A DNA stretch of 64,000 bases from Amborella trichopoda (lineage: Eukaryota; Streptophyta; Magnoliopsida; Amborellales; Amborellaceae), in assembly GCF_000471905.2 (NCBI RefSeq), contig NW_006494789.1:5312755-5376754 (forward strand), in the 5' to 3' direction. A model generated the notes under the pieces. The model was not told the DNA's origin. It searched no databases and was given only the letters and a program-made list of their open reading frames with translations. Shown here piece by piece: positions 37,062-49,564 of the stretch. Positions within the stretch are counted from its first letter, which is position 1, and every line of letters begins with the position of its first letter. Both the position numbers and the translations under genes were made by a program.

Positions 37062-37067
37062 AATAAA
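37062..37067 (+). terminator. Polyadenylation signal of T1a 5' LTR
   Basis: AATAAA in GATTCAATAAAATTTCC, about 55 bp after the TATA box. Confidence 0.5.
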
Positions 37068-37164
37068 ATTTCCATTATTGCTTGAGTTTGTGAGTAAGTC
37101 TTGAAGAGGGAGAGAGGAGAGAGAAGAAGAGGGTTGGTACCCAACCCTTTCAGGCAGGTAACTT

Positions 37165-37965
37165 TCTCTCTCCTCCCCTCTTTCTCTCTCTTCTTTCTCT
37201 CTCCTCTCTTCTCATCTTTATATCTTTCTCTCTCCTCCTCCCTTCTCATCTCTATCTCCTTCTCATCTGTATCTATTTCTATCCCCTTCTCTCTTTCTCT
37301 CTCCTCCCCTCTTTCTCTCTCTTCTTTCTCTCTCCTCTCTTCTCATCTCTATCTCCTTCTCATCTCTCTCTTTCTCTCTCTTCTTCTCATCTCTATCTTC
37401 ATCTGTTCTCTTCTAATGCAATTGGTGGGGCCCAGCGTCGGTTGGTTTTCTCATTCTGTTACAACTGACGAGGATTAACACCGTTTGGTTTTCTCCTTCC
37501 TTTGTCAGTTGGTGAAACTTAGAGCAGGTGGGTTTTCTCTCTTCTTCTGTCTGCCAGTCGGTGAGAGCTAATGTCGATTTGTTTTCTCTCTCCTTTCCTA
37601 TCAGTCGGTGAAGTCTAACACTGACTGGTCTTCTCTCTCTTCTTCTCTCTTCTCTTTTATCAGTCGACGAGACCTAGTGCCGATTGGTTTTGTCTGTCTT
37701 CTGTCTGTCAGTCGATGAGACCTAGCACCGACTGGTTTTCTCTCTCCTTATGTTTGTCAGTCAGCAAGACCTAACACCTACTGGTTATCTCTCTTCCTCT
37801 ATCAATCGGCGAGACATAGCGCCGACTGGTTCGCTCTCTTCATTTGTCAGTCGGCGAGACCTATCGTCGACTGGTTTTCTCTGTCTTCTCATGTCAGTCG
37901 GTGAATCCTAGCATCGACATGTTTTCTCTCTTTTCCTTCTAAACATAGTCAACAATGCTTAACCC
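37165..37965 (+). repeat. CT tract and dyad minisatellite in U5 of T1a LTR
   Basis: CT-rich sequence (37165-37410), then about ten units of 50-58 bp with CAGTCGGTGAGACC and TAGCACCGACTGG. This is the same unit type as in the LTR at 14049 but unlike the two LTRs between them. Confidence 0.75.
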
Positions 37966-38774
37966 CGACGGTGCCTTCCTTCCCTCTATCTCCTTTATTC
38001 TCTCATCTTTCATACTCTTCTCTTCCTTCCTTCTCCCTCCTTCTTTCTTTCCCTTCTTCTCTTCTTATTCTCTCCTCATAGCCTTAATTCTGCTACTCTT
38101 TTGTTCGACTAAAAGGGATTGAGATTAGCCTCTCATGGTAGTTTTGTTGTCTAGCTATATTGTTGTTGTGCCAGGGTTACTTGGCCCGCGTAATTGCCAC
38201 GACAGACTAACCATCTTACCTAGCTGTCATGATTGGTAACGATATCTAGTAGTAATTCTGTGAGCCGATCTTAGATACCTAGCCCACTTTACTACCACGT
38301 CAGGCAAATTATCCATCAGCATAGTCACCGCTCTGATCCTCTCACTTAGTCGATTCTTCTCTCCCCCGTCTTTCTTCTCTTCTTCTTTTTGAATGCGAAT
38401 GCTTGTGTACATTCATTAACGAGGAAAAAGGTGAGGTCTGACCCACCTATTTTATAACCTTTGCCATGTATGTGTGTGATTACAGAAAAGTAGAAAACAA
38501 TAAGAATACAAGCCAAGGGAGGCGATTCCGAACCAGTTTTATTACTGGGAGGCTTTCTTAGTGATCTAAGAGGGCACTCATGCAAGTCAGCCCAAGTATT
38601 TCTTGAACCCACCTTAAAATTCCTCTCTCACCAGTTGGTAACACCTGCTCCCGTCTTCGAACGTGTTCCTGAGAGAGCGATCTAAAAAACATCCCGAGTC
38701 TTCCCTCGAAACCCGAGACGCTGCCGCCCGGTCCCTAAAGGATCCGGAGGGCGAGATCAAGGTACCTAACCAGC

Positions 38775-38794
38775 TTGATGACTCCATTGGGGAC
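38775..38794 (+). promoter_or_regulatory. Primer-binding site of T1a
   Basis: TTGATGACTCCATTGGGGAC, two bases after the LTR end. It differs from the E3 site at GG/AT and A/T positions, but the two sites are complementary in their damage and together give TTGGCGACTCCACTGGGGAC. Confidence 0.75.
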
Positions 38795-39500
38795 TTACTA
38801 CCCCTTCGTCGGATCGTTCTTGTTTAGCTAGTTTCTTCTTTTATTATCTGCTTTCATTGTCTTTACACATTGTATTATGGCTTGCGGGTTTTATAACCCA
38901 TTTATCCGAATTGGGGGTTTTCTTATCCCCGTATTCGAGAATGTCCTTAGGGAACAAGTTCCTTCAACTTTGTTCCTAACCATCCTCTTGAGTAAAGACC
39001 CCTTGTCTAGCTCTTAGGTCTTAACCTGGATCAGCGTGAGGTGGGACCTAAAAATCCCTCACTCCCCATCTCCTCACTCTGGCGGAAACTCCACCAAGGT
39101 GCCTTGCATCGGCAGCACTTCTGTTGCCCCACAGCATGCACCCAGCCACTAGCAAGTCACTTGCCGGTCGTGTTTTCGAGGTACGTCGGAAGGCTACCCA
39201 ATTCCTTTCTGTAAAAGGCAAAAAAATTGCCTTTGCTTTTGTGGGTCGCCATAGGGCTACCCCCCACATTTCTGCACCATTGCTCTCTATCCCTAGAGGC
39301 TCATCACGTCGAGGTGGAAACCCCACAGTCTCCACTCCTCACACACACCATAAGGCTCGTGGGTTACTCACTCAAGCCACACCTTGGGGCAACCCTCAAG
39401 ACCGTGTCCAAGATCGAACCTTTTAAGGCCAGATCCTGCACACACTACTCATATGCATCGCACTGCTTGAGGCAATGCCCATTGCCACGCCAACCCGAGT
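38795..39500 (+). other. Untranslated leader of T1a
   Basis: Leader between primer-binding site and gag, with T-rich start and short frames of no recognisable product (for example 39124-39426, 100 codons, His/Pro/Arg-rich). The counterpart in E3 lies at 30691-31302 in inverse orientation. Confidence 0.5.
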
Positions 39501-42414
39501 ACATATGAGACGACCTTATCATCCTCCTACTCTGCACACACAAGCGCACCCTATAAGGGGTTGGGATCTACTTGTTCCCTTGCAGACACTTGCTCCAGCC
39601 CGGGTTGACCCCCAGATCTCTTGTAACCCTTCTTCAAGGGGCGCACATGCGTTGCCATCACCGACCCCCTCTCGCAACTCAGGTCTCTTCATGAGTCAAC
39701 CCTGCTCTGGCCCGCTCCTTCATCGAGCAAGCTCCTTCAGCCTTGGTGCTTGAAGGTTTTCCCTAAGAGTACCATCCTGAACCAGCCCCGTCACTTTGGT
39801 CGTGTAGCTCGAGCCCACAAGAGACCTCGGGGCATCGACCAAATGGAAGATCAAGTCCTTCATCCTCCCCAGCCCAAGATGATTCCAGTTTCAAGCCCTC
39901 ATCTATTGCCGCACCTGATGGAGACAGCTCTCTCCTGTGAAAGAAGAGCTGACCAGCCGTGACCTAGATCACAGTTTTGTCATGAGGTCCATCAGAACGT
40001 CAAGACTAAACGCGATAAGGGTCTGCAAATTTTGACTATGGAGGATACTAAGGTAGTCAAAACAAACAATTCTGATGACCCTCTTCGCCTGAATCTCTTC
40101 TATCTCCTTTAGATGATGATGCTTGAAGAAGTGCTCCATGGGGCCTGTGTCGTGGTTAATGTTGCATAAAAAGACCCAGTCGTTTAGCAGCCACGGTCCT
40201 AAGACCATCGTGAAGCAATCCAAACATGATCAGCATATAAGAGTCGAGTTCAGTCAGGGCATGCTGGCCCCCTACTGACTGACCTACTACATACAACCCG
40301 TCAGGTTCGCAAGCCCTCTGTTTCCACTAATGTTGACCTCCATAGTAAAACGGTCGACGTAATGGTCGTAAGTGAGCCCGGCGGTACGCAGGAAGAGCTC
40401 ATGAACATGTTCGAGGATATGGTGCACGTGATGATGGAAAAGATCGATCGTATTAACATTGCACGATAATCGGCTAACCATGAGGTCAATTCCCATCACT
40501 TTGATGGTGCACCTCCAAGGCAGCCCCCTCCTTGTACCTCACAGGACAATTCTGTCCCCCATCCCATCTCTCAGGTAGACATTGACGCTATGGTCACCCA
40601 TAGCCTAAAGAACAGACAAATCCCTGGGATACAGGGTGCAACGCCTTATCAAAGGCCATACCGCTCGTATATTGATCAAGTCTCGTTTCCCTTTGATTAT
40701 AAGAAAGGGAAGTTTCCTTTATTTAGGGAAGTTTCCTTTATTTAACGGAACCAAGTCCCCGAAGCAGCATATTTCCTACTTCCAGGCAACATGTCGAGAA
40801 ACAACGGCTGATGGGAGACTTATCGTCTGACAGTTCGTTGAGACGCTCGATGGCCTAGCATTTCAATGGTATGCACGACTCCCTCCAAACTCGGTCCATA
40901 CATGGGAGGAGAGGGAGAAGCTGTTCTATCAACGCTTCTATGAGATCGAGAGAGAGGTTCAAACCATCGAACTTCTCACCCTGACTCAAGACCCTGATGA
41001 GCTCATGGATTAGTTCATATCAAGATGGAGAAACTTGGCTTCTCTCCATCCTAACCATATGCTTGAGAACGAAGCAGTCCATACTTGCGTGCGGAATATG
41101 GGACTTGAAATTGCTCTACATGTCAAGGCCTCTAATCCGACCTCCATGTTAGAGTTGATCTCTAACTCAGTCTGCATAGGAAGTCTATCACGCCACCATG
41201 GTGAGACATGACAACCATCTACAAGTTCAGCAAACAACCGGGGCAATGGTAACTCTCGGAATAACACAAGAGGCAGCCAACAGAAAGGAGTAATCAGTGT
41301 GGTCGTCATGGTCACTTATTCAAAGAAGGCTCCCTCCCAAACTTTAGACCTCTCTAAAGGGGTAAGCACAACAAAGGTAGCACCCCAGGCTGGCAAGCAA
41401 CAACAATCGTATAATCGAGTACCCCCACCAGTCAACCTTGATTGGGGTGATTATTTCACTAGGCACAGGAACAAGGTCTACCCCTTCGAGGAGGAATGGG
41501 TCCCTGCACTGTTCCAGTAATTATTGGAATAGAATATGATCCAGCTTCCAGAAACCATATTCCTTGAGCAACCTGGCCTTGACACTCATGCGAATTATTG
41601 TGCCTACCATCGGGGGATCAATCATCCTACAGATGACTGCTACACGCTGAAGGATATTATCGATGTCCTGATTTTGAAGGGCCAGATAAATCTTGAAGAC
41701 TTAAAGAGAGCCTTCGGGGCAGCAGAGCCTCTCATGTCGTAACCATCCAAGAGGAAGATGAAATGCTCGATATCCTTTACATCTTCTTCATTATAATGCT
41801 TCAGGAAGGCATAAACACACTGAAGCAAGCAAGGTAGCCTCGTCGCCTTGCTAAGGGGACTGAAGATTGTTGGTGCCCATACCATCATATAAGAGGCCAT
41901 GATCTATCAGAGTGCACAAAATTCCTTGATATATTCACAAAGAATATGCGGGAGTGTCAAGAGTTCTATAATCTCCCTGTAAGTGATCCCTAATTCATCC
42001 CCCTATCATGGCAGGAAGGTCTCACAAAGTAGGACCTTCCTTTCAATGACTCAGACTCTGCAGAACCCTCAATTCCCCAGCCACGAATAGTCTACCATGG
42101 CCGAAGCAGATTCAAGTCCTTAAGGCAAGAAGCAGTTCGCCAGGCTAGGGCTATTCACTAGCCCAACGAAATGAATCAAACATCAACTCAGAAAGCCAGA
42201 AAAAAACATGCACCAAGGGCTACTCTCCGAAGAAACAAGACAGCTCAACCCACAGTTTAGCAGGAATTTCTTTGGCCCCTTCCTCCACTGCCAACTTTAT
42301 TGGACTTCATCCTTGGCACAACCCTTCTTCCTTCTTTATCCTATTAAGAAGACATCCATGTGCCATCTCCCACTCAGCGTAAGTCTAATGAGGGTGACGA
42401 TGTTAAAAGCACTC
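39501..42414 (+). pseudogene. Gag of T1a
   Basis: In order: an N-terminal extension with PKSTILNQPRHFGRV (39750-39960), the SVMVxxEPG-like middle (40360), the core from VTHSLKNRQIPGIQG (40590) through FQWYARLPPNS to IALHVKASNP (41130), the SKKAPSQTLDLSKGVST stretch (41320), then two zinc-knuckle variants of the form C-x2-H-x4-H-x4-C at 41599-41640 and 41874-41915. Both are complete here. The tail ends GDDVKSTPQ at 42414. Few stops compared with the other copies. It continues directly into protease because the pyrimidine-tract segment found in other copies is missing. Confidence 0.85.
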
Positions 42415-44467
42415 CCCAACGGCCTAAGACCCTGGCACAGGCAGCAGGATTCCTAATAGTGGTTGATGCCCTGGCAGCTAAAGCCAAGGCAGAGCCACCT
42501 TCTCCAAAGAAGCACAAGAAGTTGAAGCCAAAGAAACCCCGGTGGCCACCTGAGCCAGACTTTGAGCAAGAGATTGAGAGAATCAAATGGGCAAAGCTCC
42601 TATTCTCAGGGAGCTTGCCACATGTACAAATTTCAGAAGCAATACACATAAATCGCAGATCGAGGAGGACGCTGCAGCCTCCACTGCAAAAGTCGGGCAC
42701 CTTGAAGTTCCCCAGTCTTCCACTGCGCCCTAATCCAAAGACTAGTATGCCTATCTTACAGCTCCCTGGACTCTTTTCTAATTCTAATACTTCAAGCAAT
42801 TCACCTATTTTCCAATTTCCTGGTACCTCTTTTTTCTCATGCACCCAATCTCCTCCAAAACCTCAAACTTCCATCTCTCAAACCAAGCCCAGTGTACAAT
42901 CAAGTCAGTCAGCCAGCCAAAATAAACCTTTTCTACCCAAATCGTTGGTAGGACCAGGAGCATAAGGCCCTGATCAAGAAAGGGTGAAATATGATGTGAT
43001 AGGGCATCTACAGAAGGTTCCAGCCCTTCTCAGTGTCTACAATGCCCTCATGCTCTCTAAGGATTACCAGATGGCTTTGGTTCAGGCTCTCTCTAATGCA
43101 GAAATGTATGAAACTGCCGCATTGAGGTAGACCCGACAATTCTACAAGGATGTATGCTGATCATCTTTTTAGAGGACGTTCTTCAATTAGGGGAAAAATT
43201 CCATAATCACCCTCTCTTTGTTATTGGTGAATTACATGCATTGCCCATCAACCGAATTATGTTAGATGGAGGGTCGGCGGTCAACCTTATTCCAAAGAGG
43301 ATCCTTACTCGATTAGGGTTGGGATCTGAAGATCTTACCCCGACCCACATCACAGTTCAAGGGTTCAATCAGTCAGGAGAGAAGCCAGTGGCATAGTATG
43401 CCTTCACTTTAAGATTAGTGAGCTGAATGATTACACTCAGTTTCATGTAATCGACACCGACACTTCTTACAATATTCTCCTCGGTCAGCTGTGGCTCCAT
43501 GACCAGGGCTGGTTCCATCAACATTACATCAGTGCTTCAAATATAATCAAGATGGGAGAAAGCATACGGTCTACACTAATAAGAGACCGTTCTCTATGGC
43601 CAAAACTCACTATGCAGATGCTAAAATATTACTTCACAGATTTGGCATCCCCTCAAAAGCCGAATGATGAAGGTCACAAGTCTACGAGCAAGACTGCGCC
43701 CTTGTCTCATGAAGATGTTGAGGATGTTGGGAGGAAGAAAGGAAGGGTAGAATTTTACCCCTAACTACTCTTCATTCTAACATCCCAACCATCATCCCTC
43801 AAGAAACTCCTTGTTCGCCGAAAAGCAGTCTTCACATTCTGCCCCCAGTTCTGAGCCCCCTTGGCTGAAAGATGAACCAGAGGTCATTCTTGAGATTGAG
43901 CAAGCCATGGGGATAGAATTTCCAGCTCCAAGGATCACCTATACACCAGACCAGCAGAAAGTCTTGCATATCCCCATTGCGCTCTTGAGAGTCGAAGCGG
44001 TGCGGCAATCGCCGTGAAATATTTATCAAAATCTGGTTGCTCTAAGTATAGAGGATACTCCTTAGACCGATGACCAGCTAAAAGTATTACTTCTTGCTGA
44101 TTTCTCAGGAGAGCAGTTCAATAAAGAGCAACTTTCTTTGCCTCAAGGGCAGGATCCCCTAGCAAACTTAAGAACTGAAGTCCGCAGTCTCCAGAGTCAA
44201 TTGGAGGTCATGCGTATCGCTTCAAAGCATCTCGAAGAGTACGTGCCAGAGACTAAAAGTTATGATGAGCTTGAGGTAAATGTGCCACTAATGGAGGCCG
44301 AGGCCCCTCTTGACTGGACTATCTATAGTGACCAGGCTCACCAAATCATGAGGAAAGTGAACTATGAACCCTTGGCCAATCAGACATTAAAAAGAGAAAA
44401 AGTAAAAACTCCCCATTCGAAGCTATCCAAGCCGCGGCAGCCCATGATGGGGCTAGACAAGGCCTAG
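42415..44467 (+). pseudogene. Protease and coiled-coil tail of T1a (no RT)
   Basis: This encodes a Pro-rich linker (42680-42960) and a retropepsin-like aspartic protease that would cut the Gag polyprotein. Its active-site motif is LDGGSAVNLI with the Asp codon at 43265-43267, and HVIDTDTSYNILLGQ follows at 43450. A tail with LANLRTEVRSLQSQLEVM (44150-44230) looks like a coiled coil. The frame ends at a TAG near 44465. Where RT should begin there is instead the 3' end of an opposing transcription unit. Several stops and shifts (43000-43150, 43740-44120) are present. In-frame continuity from gag (42360-42965, 201 codons) shows gag and protease were one polyprotein. Confidence 0.8.
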
Positions 44468-44625
44468 GGTATTAGCCTCTTGGGGCAATGAAAGTGTCGA
44501 GAGGCATTCAAACAAGTAATCACATGAGATGCAGTAAAAGTAACAAGAGAATGAAATCATGCAGTAAAGTCAAAAGAGAGAAGCACTTTATTCATCAAGT
44601 TAAAAATTTTACAAAATACTGGTGA
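44468..44625 (-). other. 3' end of antisense PMD unit (fragment)
   Basis: On the minus strand this matches 56100-56260, the sequence just after the PMD gene, including the polyadenylation signal (TTTATT at 44587-44592, AATAAA on the minus strand). The opposing signal for gag-protease reads AATGAAA here instead of AATAAA. The PMD coding part is absent: at about 44626 the sequence changes to the second RNase H of E4. Confidence 0.7.
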
Positions 44626-45400
44626 TCTTGAGCTGCTCGAAGTCGAGGTCGAAGTCTATCTCCAGTTCGATTATAAGGGCCTGATATTCTGCCTCATTAT
44701 GCGAATCGGCTTGAGCGAGAGAGAAATAAAGTGACAATATTCCTCCTCTTGGCGTCAAGAATATTACTCCAGTGCCTCCTTGATCTTATTGGAAGGAATC
44801 GTTGAGGCACAAGTCCCACACAAGAGAAAGCTCAGCACATAATACTTCTTCATCAGGGAGGTCGCTTGATAGCGGAGATTTTGCCGGTACGGGGTGTGCT
44901 GCGAGAAAGTCAGCCAAGGCCTGGCCCTTGATGCCCTTCTCCGGGACATACATGTTGTCGAATTCCATTAGCAATAATGCCCATTTAGCAAGGCGTCCTG
45001 ACAAGCATGGGGGTGTCATGAGAAACTTTACAGGATCAACTTTTGATATAAGTTTCACTTCATGACCAAGCAAGTAATGGCAGAACTTTTGTATTGCGAA
45101 GATCAAGGCCAGACACATCTTCTTAATAAGGGGATAATTCTTCTCGGCCCCTTGCATTATGTGGTTGACGTAATATAACGCAGTCTCTTTTCCCTCTTCA
45201 TTGTTTTGTACCAACAATGCTTCGAGTGACTCGTCCGAAGCAGTCACATATAGAATTCGGGGTTTTCCCAATACTGGTGTAGAGAGCACTTGAGAGCTGA
45301 GTAAATAATGCTTGATGTCGTCGAGGGCTGCCTGACATGCTTCATCCCAGATGAATGGGGCATCTTTCTTTAGCAGGTGTGTAAAGGGTTTACAGTGTCC
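44626..45400 (-). pseudogene. RNase H and truncated second RNase H of E4
   Basis: On the minus strand: RNase H (45289-44980) with ESLEALLVQNN, GAEKNYPLIKKMCLALIF and ADPVKFLMTPPCLSGR, then ADFLAAHPVPAKSPLSSDL and the start of the second RNase H (to about 44630). Integrase is absent. The frame 45289-44786 is open for 167 codons. The truncation point joins the antisense PMD 3' end of T1a. Confidence 0.8.
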
Positions 45401-46075
45401 TGAGAGGTTTTAGATGAACCTGCGAATGTATGTCAGCTGCTCATGAAGAGAACGCAGTTCATGAAGTGTAGTCGGTGACGACATTTCTTGGATTTCCTTG
45501 ATCGTGACTGGCTCAACTTCAAGCCCTCGATGTCTGACGATGAACCCCACGAATGTTTTGGAGCGCATGCCAAAAGTGTATTTCAGCGGGTTCATTTTTA
45601 GTTGATGAAGGCACAACCGCTTGTACACCTTTTCAAGGTCTCTCATGTGCGCATCCTTCTCTTCGAATTTTACACACTTGAAGTTAAGAATGTAGTGGCC
45701 TCTTCATCTTCGGGAGCCATCCTTATCTGATTATACCAGGAGTATTCGTCCATGAAGGAAAGGATTTGACAGTGTGCTATAGAGTCGATGAGTATCTTGG
45801 TGAATGGCAACGGGAAGTCATCCTTAGGACAGGCGGTATTCAAATTGTGAAAGTCAATACACACTCTGATTTGACCATTCTTCTTCTTGATCGGGACGAT
45901 ATTTGCCAGCCATTTCGGGTATTTGACTTCACAGATGAAACCTGCTTGTCCGAGCTTGGTTATCTCGACATCTATCTGCATTTCACCTTCTAGATTTCTG
46001 TTTGACAAGTTTGACAGTTGGATCAATGTCGAGACGGTGAATGGCGACATGAGGGTCTAAACCAGCCATCTCGAC
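45401..46075 (-). pseudogene. RT of E4 with catalytic palm deleted
   Basis: On the minus strand RT starts abruptly with MAGLDPHVAIHRLDIDP at about 46066, has NTACPKDDFPLPFTKILIDS and FMDEYSWYNQIRMAPEDEEA (46050-45690), then jumps from TTFLTS to the segment before the thumb (KDAHMRDLEKVY, 45660). About 160 bp present in E3 are missing, including YVDD. The thumb (45646-45410) is open. It cannot have been active. Confidence 0.8.
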
Positions 46076-48975
46076 GTAGAAGAGAGAGAATGAGAAGCAG
46101 AAGATGAAGAAGGAGAGGGTTAGAAGGTGGGGGATTTTTTAGGTTATTCCCCTCATTAGACCGTTCTAGATAGCGTTTTACGTCATCACCAGGACTGGTG
46201 GAGGAGGTCTTTTAGGCCTTTCCCTTGCTTAGACCGTTGGGGAGTGGTTTTAACGTCGTCACCCTCATTGAACATATGCTGAGTTGGAGATGGCACGGGG
46301 ACGTCTTCTTGACAGGATGGAGAACGAAGATGAATCGTGTTAGGGATGAAGTCCAGTAAAGTTGGCAATGGAGGATGGGGCCTGAGAAATTCTTGCTCGA
46401 CTGTGGGTCGAGCGGTCTTGTTTCTTCGACGAGTAGCCCTTGGTGCTCATATTTTTCTGAGGTGATGTTTGATTTATCTTGCCGGGCTTGGGAACAACTC
46501 TAGCTTGGGCTTCTCGCTTTAAAGACTTGAGTCTATTTTTGGCTGAGGAATCGAGGGTTTCGCAGAGTCTAAGTCATTGATAAGAAGGTCCTGCTTTGGG
46601 AGATGTCCTTGCCCCTATAGAGAAGTAAATTGGGGGTCACTTACAAGGGGATTGTAAAACTCCTTACACTCCCGTATTTTCTTTGCAAATATATCAAGGA
46701 AACTTGTGCATTCTGTCAAGTAATGGCCTCTTATCTGATGATACGGGCACCAATGATCTCCAGTCCCCTTAACAAGGCGATGGGGTTGCCTTGCCTGCTT
46801 CAGTGTGATTATGCCTTCCTGAAGCATTATAATGAAGAAGGCGTAAAGGACACCAGGCATTTCGTCTTCCTCTTAGATGGTTACGAACATGGGAGGCCTC
46901 AGATGTCCCAAAGGCCTTCTTTAAGTCTTCAAGCTTTATCTGACCCTTCAGAATCAGGGCCTCGATAATATCCTTCAGCGTGAAGCAGTCATCTATAGGA
47001 TGATTGATCCTCCGATGGTAGGCATAATAATTTGCTTAACTGTTAAGGTCAGGTTGCTTAGGGAATTTGGTTTCTGGAAGCTGGACCATATTTTGTTCCA
47101 GTAATAACTGAAACAGCGCAGGGACCCACTCCTTCTCAAAGGGGTAGACCTTGTTCTTATGCTAGGTAAAATAATCACTCTGATCAAGGTTGGCTAGTGG
47201 GGGTACCCGATTGTACGACTGTTGTTGCTTGCCAGCTTGGGGTGTTACCTTTGCTGTGCTTACCCCTTTAGAGAGGTCCAAAGTTTGGGAGGGAACCTTC
47301 TTTGAATCAGCTACCATGACGGCTGCACTGATTACCCCTTTTTGTTAGTTGCCCTGTGTGTTATTTTGCGAGTTACCCTTGCCTCTGTTGTTTGTTGAAT
47401 TTGTAGATGGTTTTCGTGTTGCACCATGGAGGCGTGATAGAATTTCTATGCGGACTGATTTAGAGATCAGCTCTGACATGGAGGTCGGGTTAGGGGCCTC
47501 AACATGTAGAGCGATCTCGGTTCGCATGTTTCGCAAGAGAGTTTGGAATGCTTCCTTCTCAGGCATAAGATTAGGATGTCGGGAAGCCAAGTTTCTCCAC
47601 TTGATATGAATTGATCTACAGGATCATCGGGATCTTGAGTCAGGGTGAGAAGTTTGATGGATTGAACCTCTCTCTAGACCTCATAGAAGCGTTGATAGAA
47701 TAGTTTCTCCATCTCCTCCCACGTATGCACTGAGTTTGGAGGAAGTCGGGCATACCATTGAAATGCTGGGCCATCGAGGGTCTCAACGAACTGTCGGAGA
47801 AGAAGTCTACCATTAGCCACTGTTTCTCGACATGCTGCATGTAAGTAGGCAATATGTTGGTTTGGGGAGGTGGTTCCATTGAATAAAGGAAACTTCCCTT
47901 TCTTATAATCCGAGGGAAATGGGACCTGATCAATATACGAGGGGTATGACCTTTGATAAGGCGTTGCACCCTGTATCCCCGAGATTTTTCTGTTCTTTAG
48001 GCTATGGGTGACCATAGCATTAATATCTATCTGAGAGACTGGATGAGGGATAGAATTGTCCTATGAGGTAGAAGGAGGGGGTTGTCGTGGAGGTGCACCA
48101 TCAGAGTGATGGGAATTGACCTCATGGTTAGCCGACTGGCGTGCGGCGTCGATACGATCGATCTGTTCCATCATCATGCTCACCATATCCTTAATTGTTC
48201 ATGCGCTCTTCCAGCGCATCACCGGGCTCTCTTACGGCCATTACGCTGACTGTTTCTCTATGGAGGTCAACGTTAGTGTCAATTGAGGGCTCGCAAACTT
48301 GACTGGTCGTATGTGGTAGGTCAATCAGCAAGGGGCCAGCATGCCTTGGCTGAACTCGACTCACGTTTGGATTGGTTCTCGATGGTCTTAGGACCATGGC
48401 TGTTGAGCGGATGGGCTTGGTAACCGCCGCACAGGGCTCATGGATCTCTTCTTTAGGTTTCATTGTCTGAAGGGGGTAGAAGGGATTCAGGTGAAAAGGG
48501 TCGTCAGAGTTGTTTTTCTGATTGCCTTGGTTACCTCTCTAGTCAAAATTTGTAGACCTCTATCGTGTTTAGTCTTGTGGGTTTGATGGACCTTGCCCCA
48601 AAACTGCGATCTAGGTCGTGGCTGGTTAGCTCTTCTTGCACAGGAGAGAGCTGTCTCCATCAGGTGCAACGGATGAGGGCCAGGAACTGGAGTCTTCTTG
48701 GGTCGGGGAGGATGAAGGACTCGATCTTCCATCAAGTCAATGCCCCGAGCTCTCCTATGAGCTCCAGAGACACGACCGAAATGACGGGGCTCATTCAGGA
48801 TGGTACTCTTGGGTAAAACCTTCGAGTACCAAGGTTGAAGGTGCTTGCTCGATAAAGGAGGAGTGGACCGAAGTAGAGTTGACTCATAAGGAGGCTTGAG
48901 TGGAGGGTGAGAGGGCATTTGTGATGATGACGCATGTGCGCCCCTTGAAGAAGGCGCATGGGTGACCTTTGTTGT
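46076..48975 (-). pseudogene. Gag of E4
   Basis: On the minus strand: N-terminal extension (48918-48487, 143 open codons, with KSTILNEPRHFGRV and MEDRVLHPPRPKK), middle (48463-48191), core (48015-47640: VTHSLKNRKISGIQG, FNGTTSPNQHIAYLH, FQWYARLPPNS), IALHVEAPNP (47500), zinc-knuckle variants at about 47000 (first, partly lost) and about 46760 (CPYHQIRGHYLTEC), and a tail with NEGDDVKTTPQ (46270). The last 50 bases are the pyrimidine tract (46130-46080), which joins RT directly at 46075, so the linker and protease are deleted. The 5' end stops at 48975 against region B, with no LTR. Confidence 0.8.
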
Positions 48976-49564
48976 ATTTGTTTCTAGAGTATATTTGTGA
49001 CCTCATGAGAATAATGCTCTTCCTAATGTGACTTCTCTTGCCGTCTTGGCGAGTCTTCTGTCTTTCGAGTCCTTTTGCAACTAGACTCAGGCTGTCAGAA
49101 TCTTTTTCTTGAAGCTCGTATTTTTGGATTCCTAGCATTGTGTTACCTGAGATTTTCTTCTTTTTAAGTGAGAGCTGAAGCCGCTTGTTGAGACGAGTGC
49201 TGCATCAACCTGTTAATTGATCCCAGCATCCTTTGTGAATTTTCACTTGAACTTGGGAAGCGGCACCGTAGGGACGGTTTTCACCAACTTCCTTTTATCT
49301 GGGGCTCTTTTACCCAAGAACTTTCGGCCATGTCCACCATTTTCATCCATTTTTACTCACAATTCCCTTTCGGGTTTAAACCGTGCCCGATTTTGTTTTA
49401 TTCACGAAACTCTTTTACTCATTGTTTCATGACCATGCCCGTCTGTTATTTTTACTCATGGCATTCCCTTGTTAAGGTATACACTATGCCCGTTATTCCA
49501 TCTTTTTTTTTTGTGAAGGCGTGTTTAAGGTCATGCCTCCGGGAGCTATGCGAAACAGTTTAAC

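Larger units (their letters stand above)
35689..38772 (+). mobile_element. 5' LTR-A of T1a (3.1 kb)
   Basis: It starts TGTTTGAACG and ends GTACCTAACCA. It carries TATA at 37005, AATAAA at 37062, CAGTCGG-type minisatellites at 37415-37965 and the distal U5 text ending GGAGGGCGAGATCAAGG. A primer-binding site follows at 38775, so this is a true 5' LTR. Confidence 0.85.

Noticed and set aside
39124-39508. Leader frames of 93-100 codons as a separate small gene
   Set aside because: His/Pro/Arg-rich, no conserved counterpart frame in the E3 leader, and located between primer-binding site and gag.
42379-42384. Perfect splice donor GTAAGT in T1a gag tail
   Set aside because: Other copies read ACACAC or ATATGT at this place, so it is not a shared donor; T1a also lacks the tract it would pair with.
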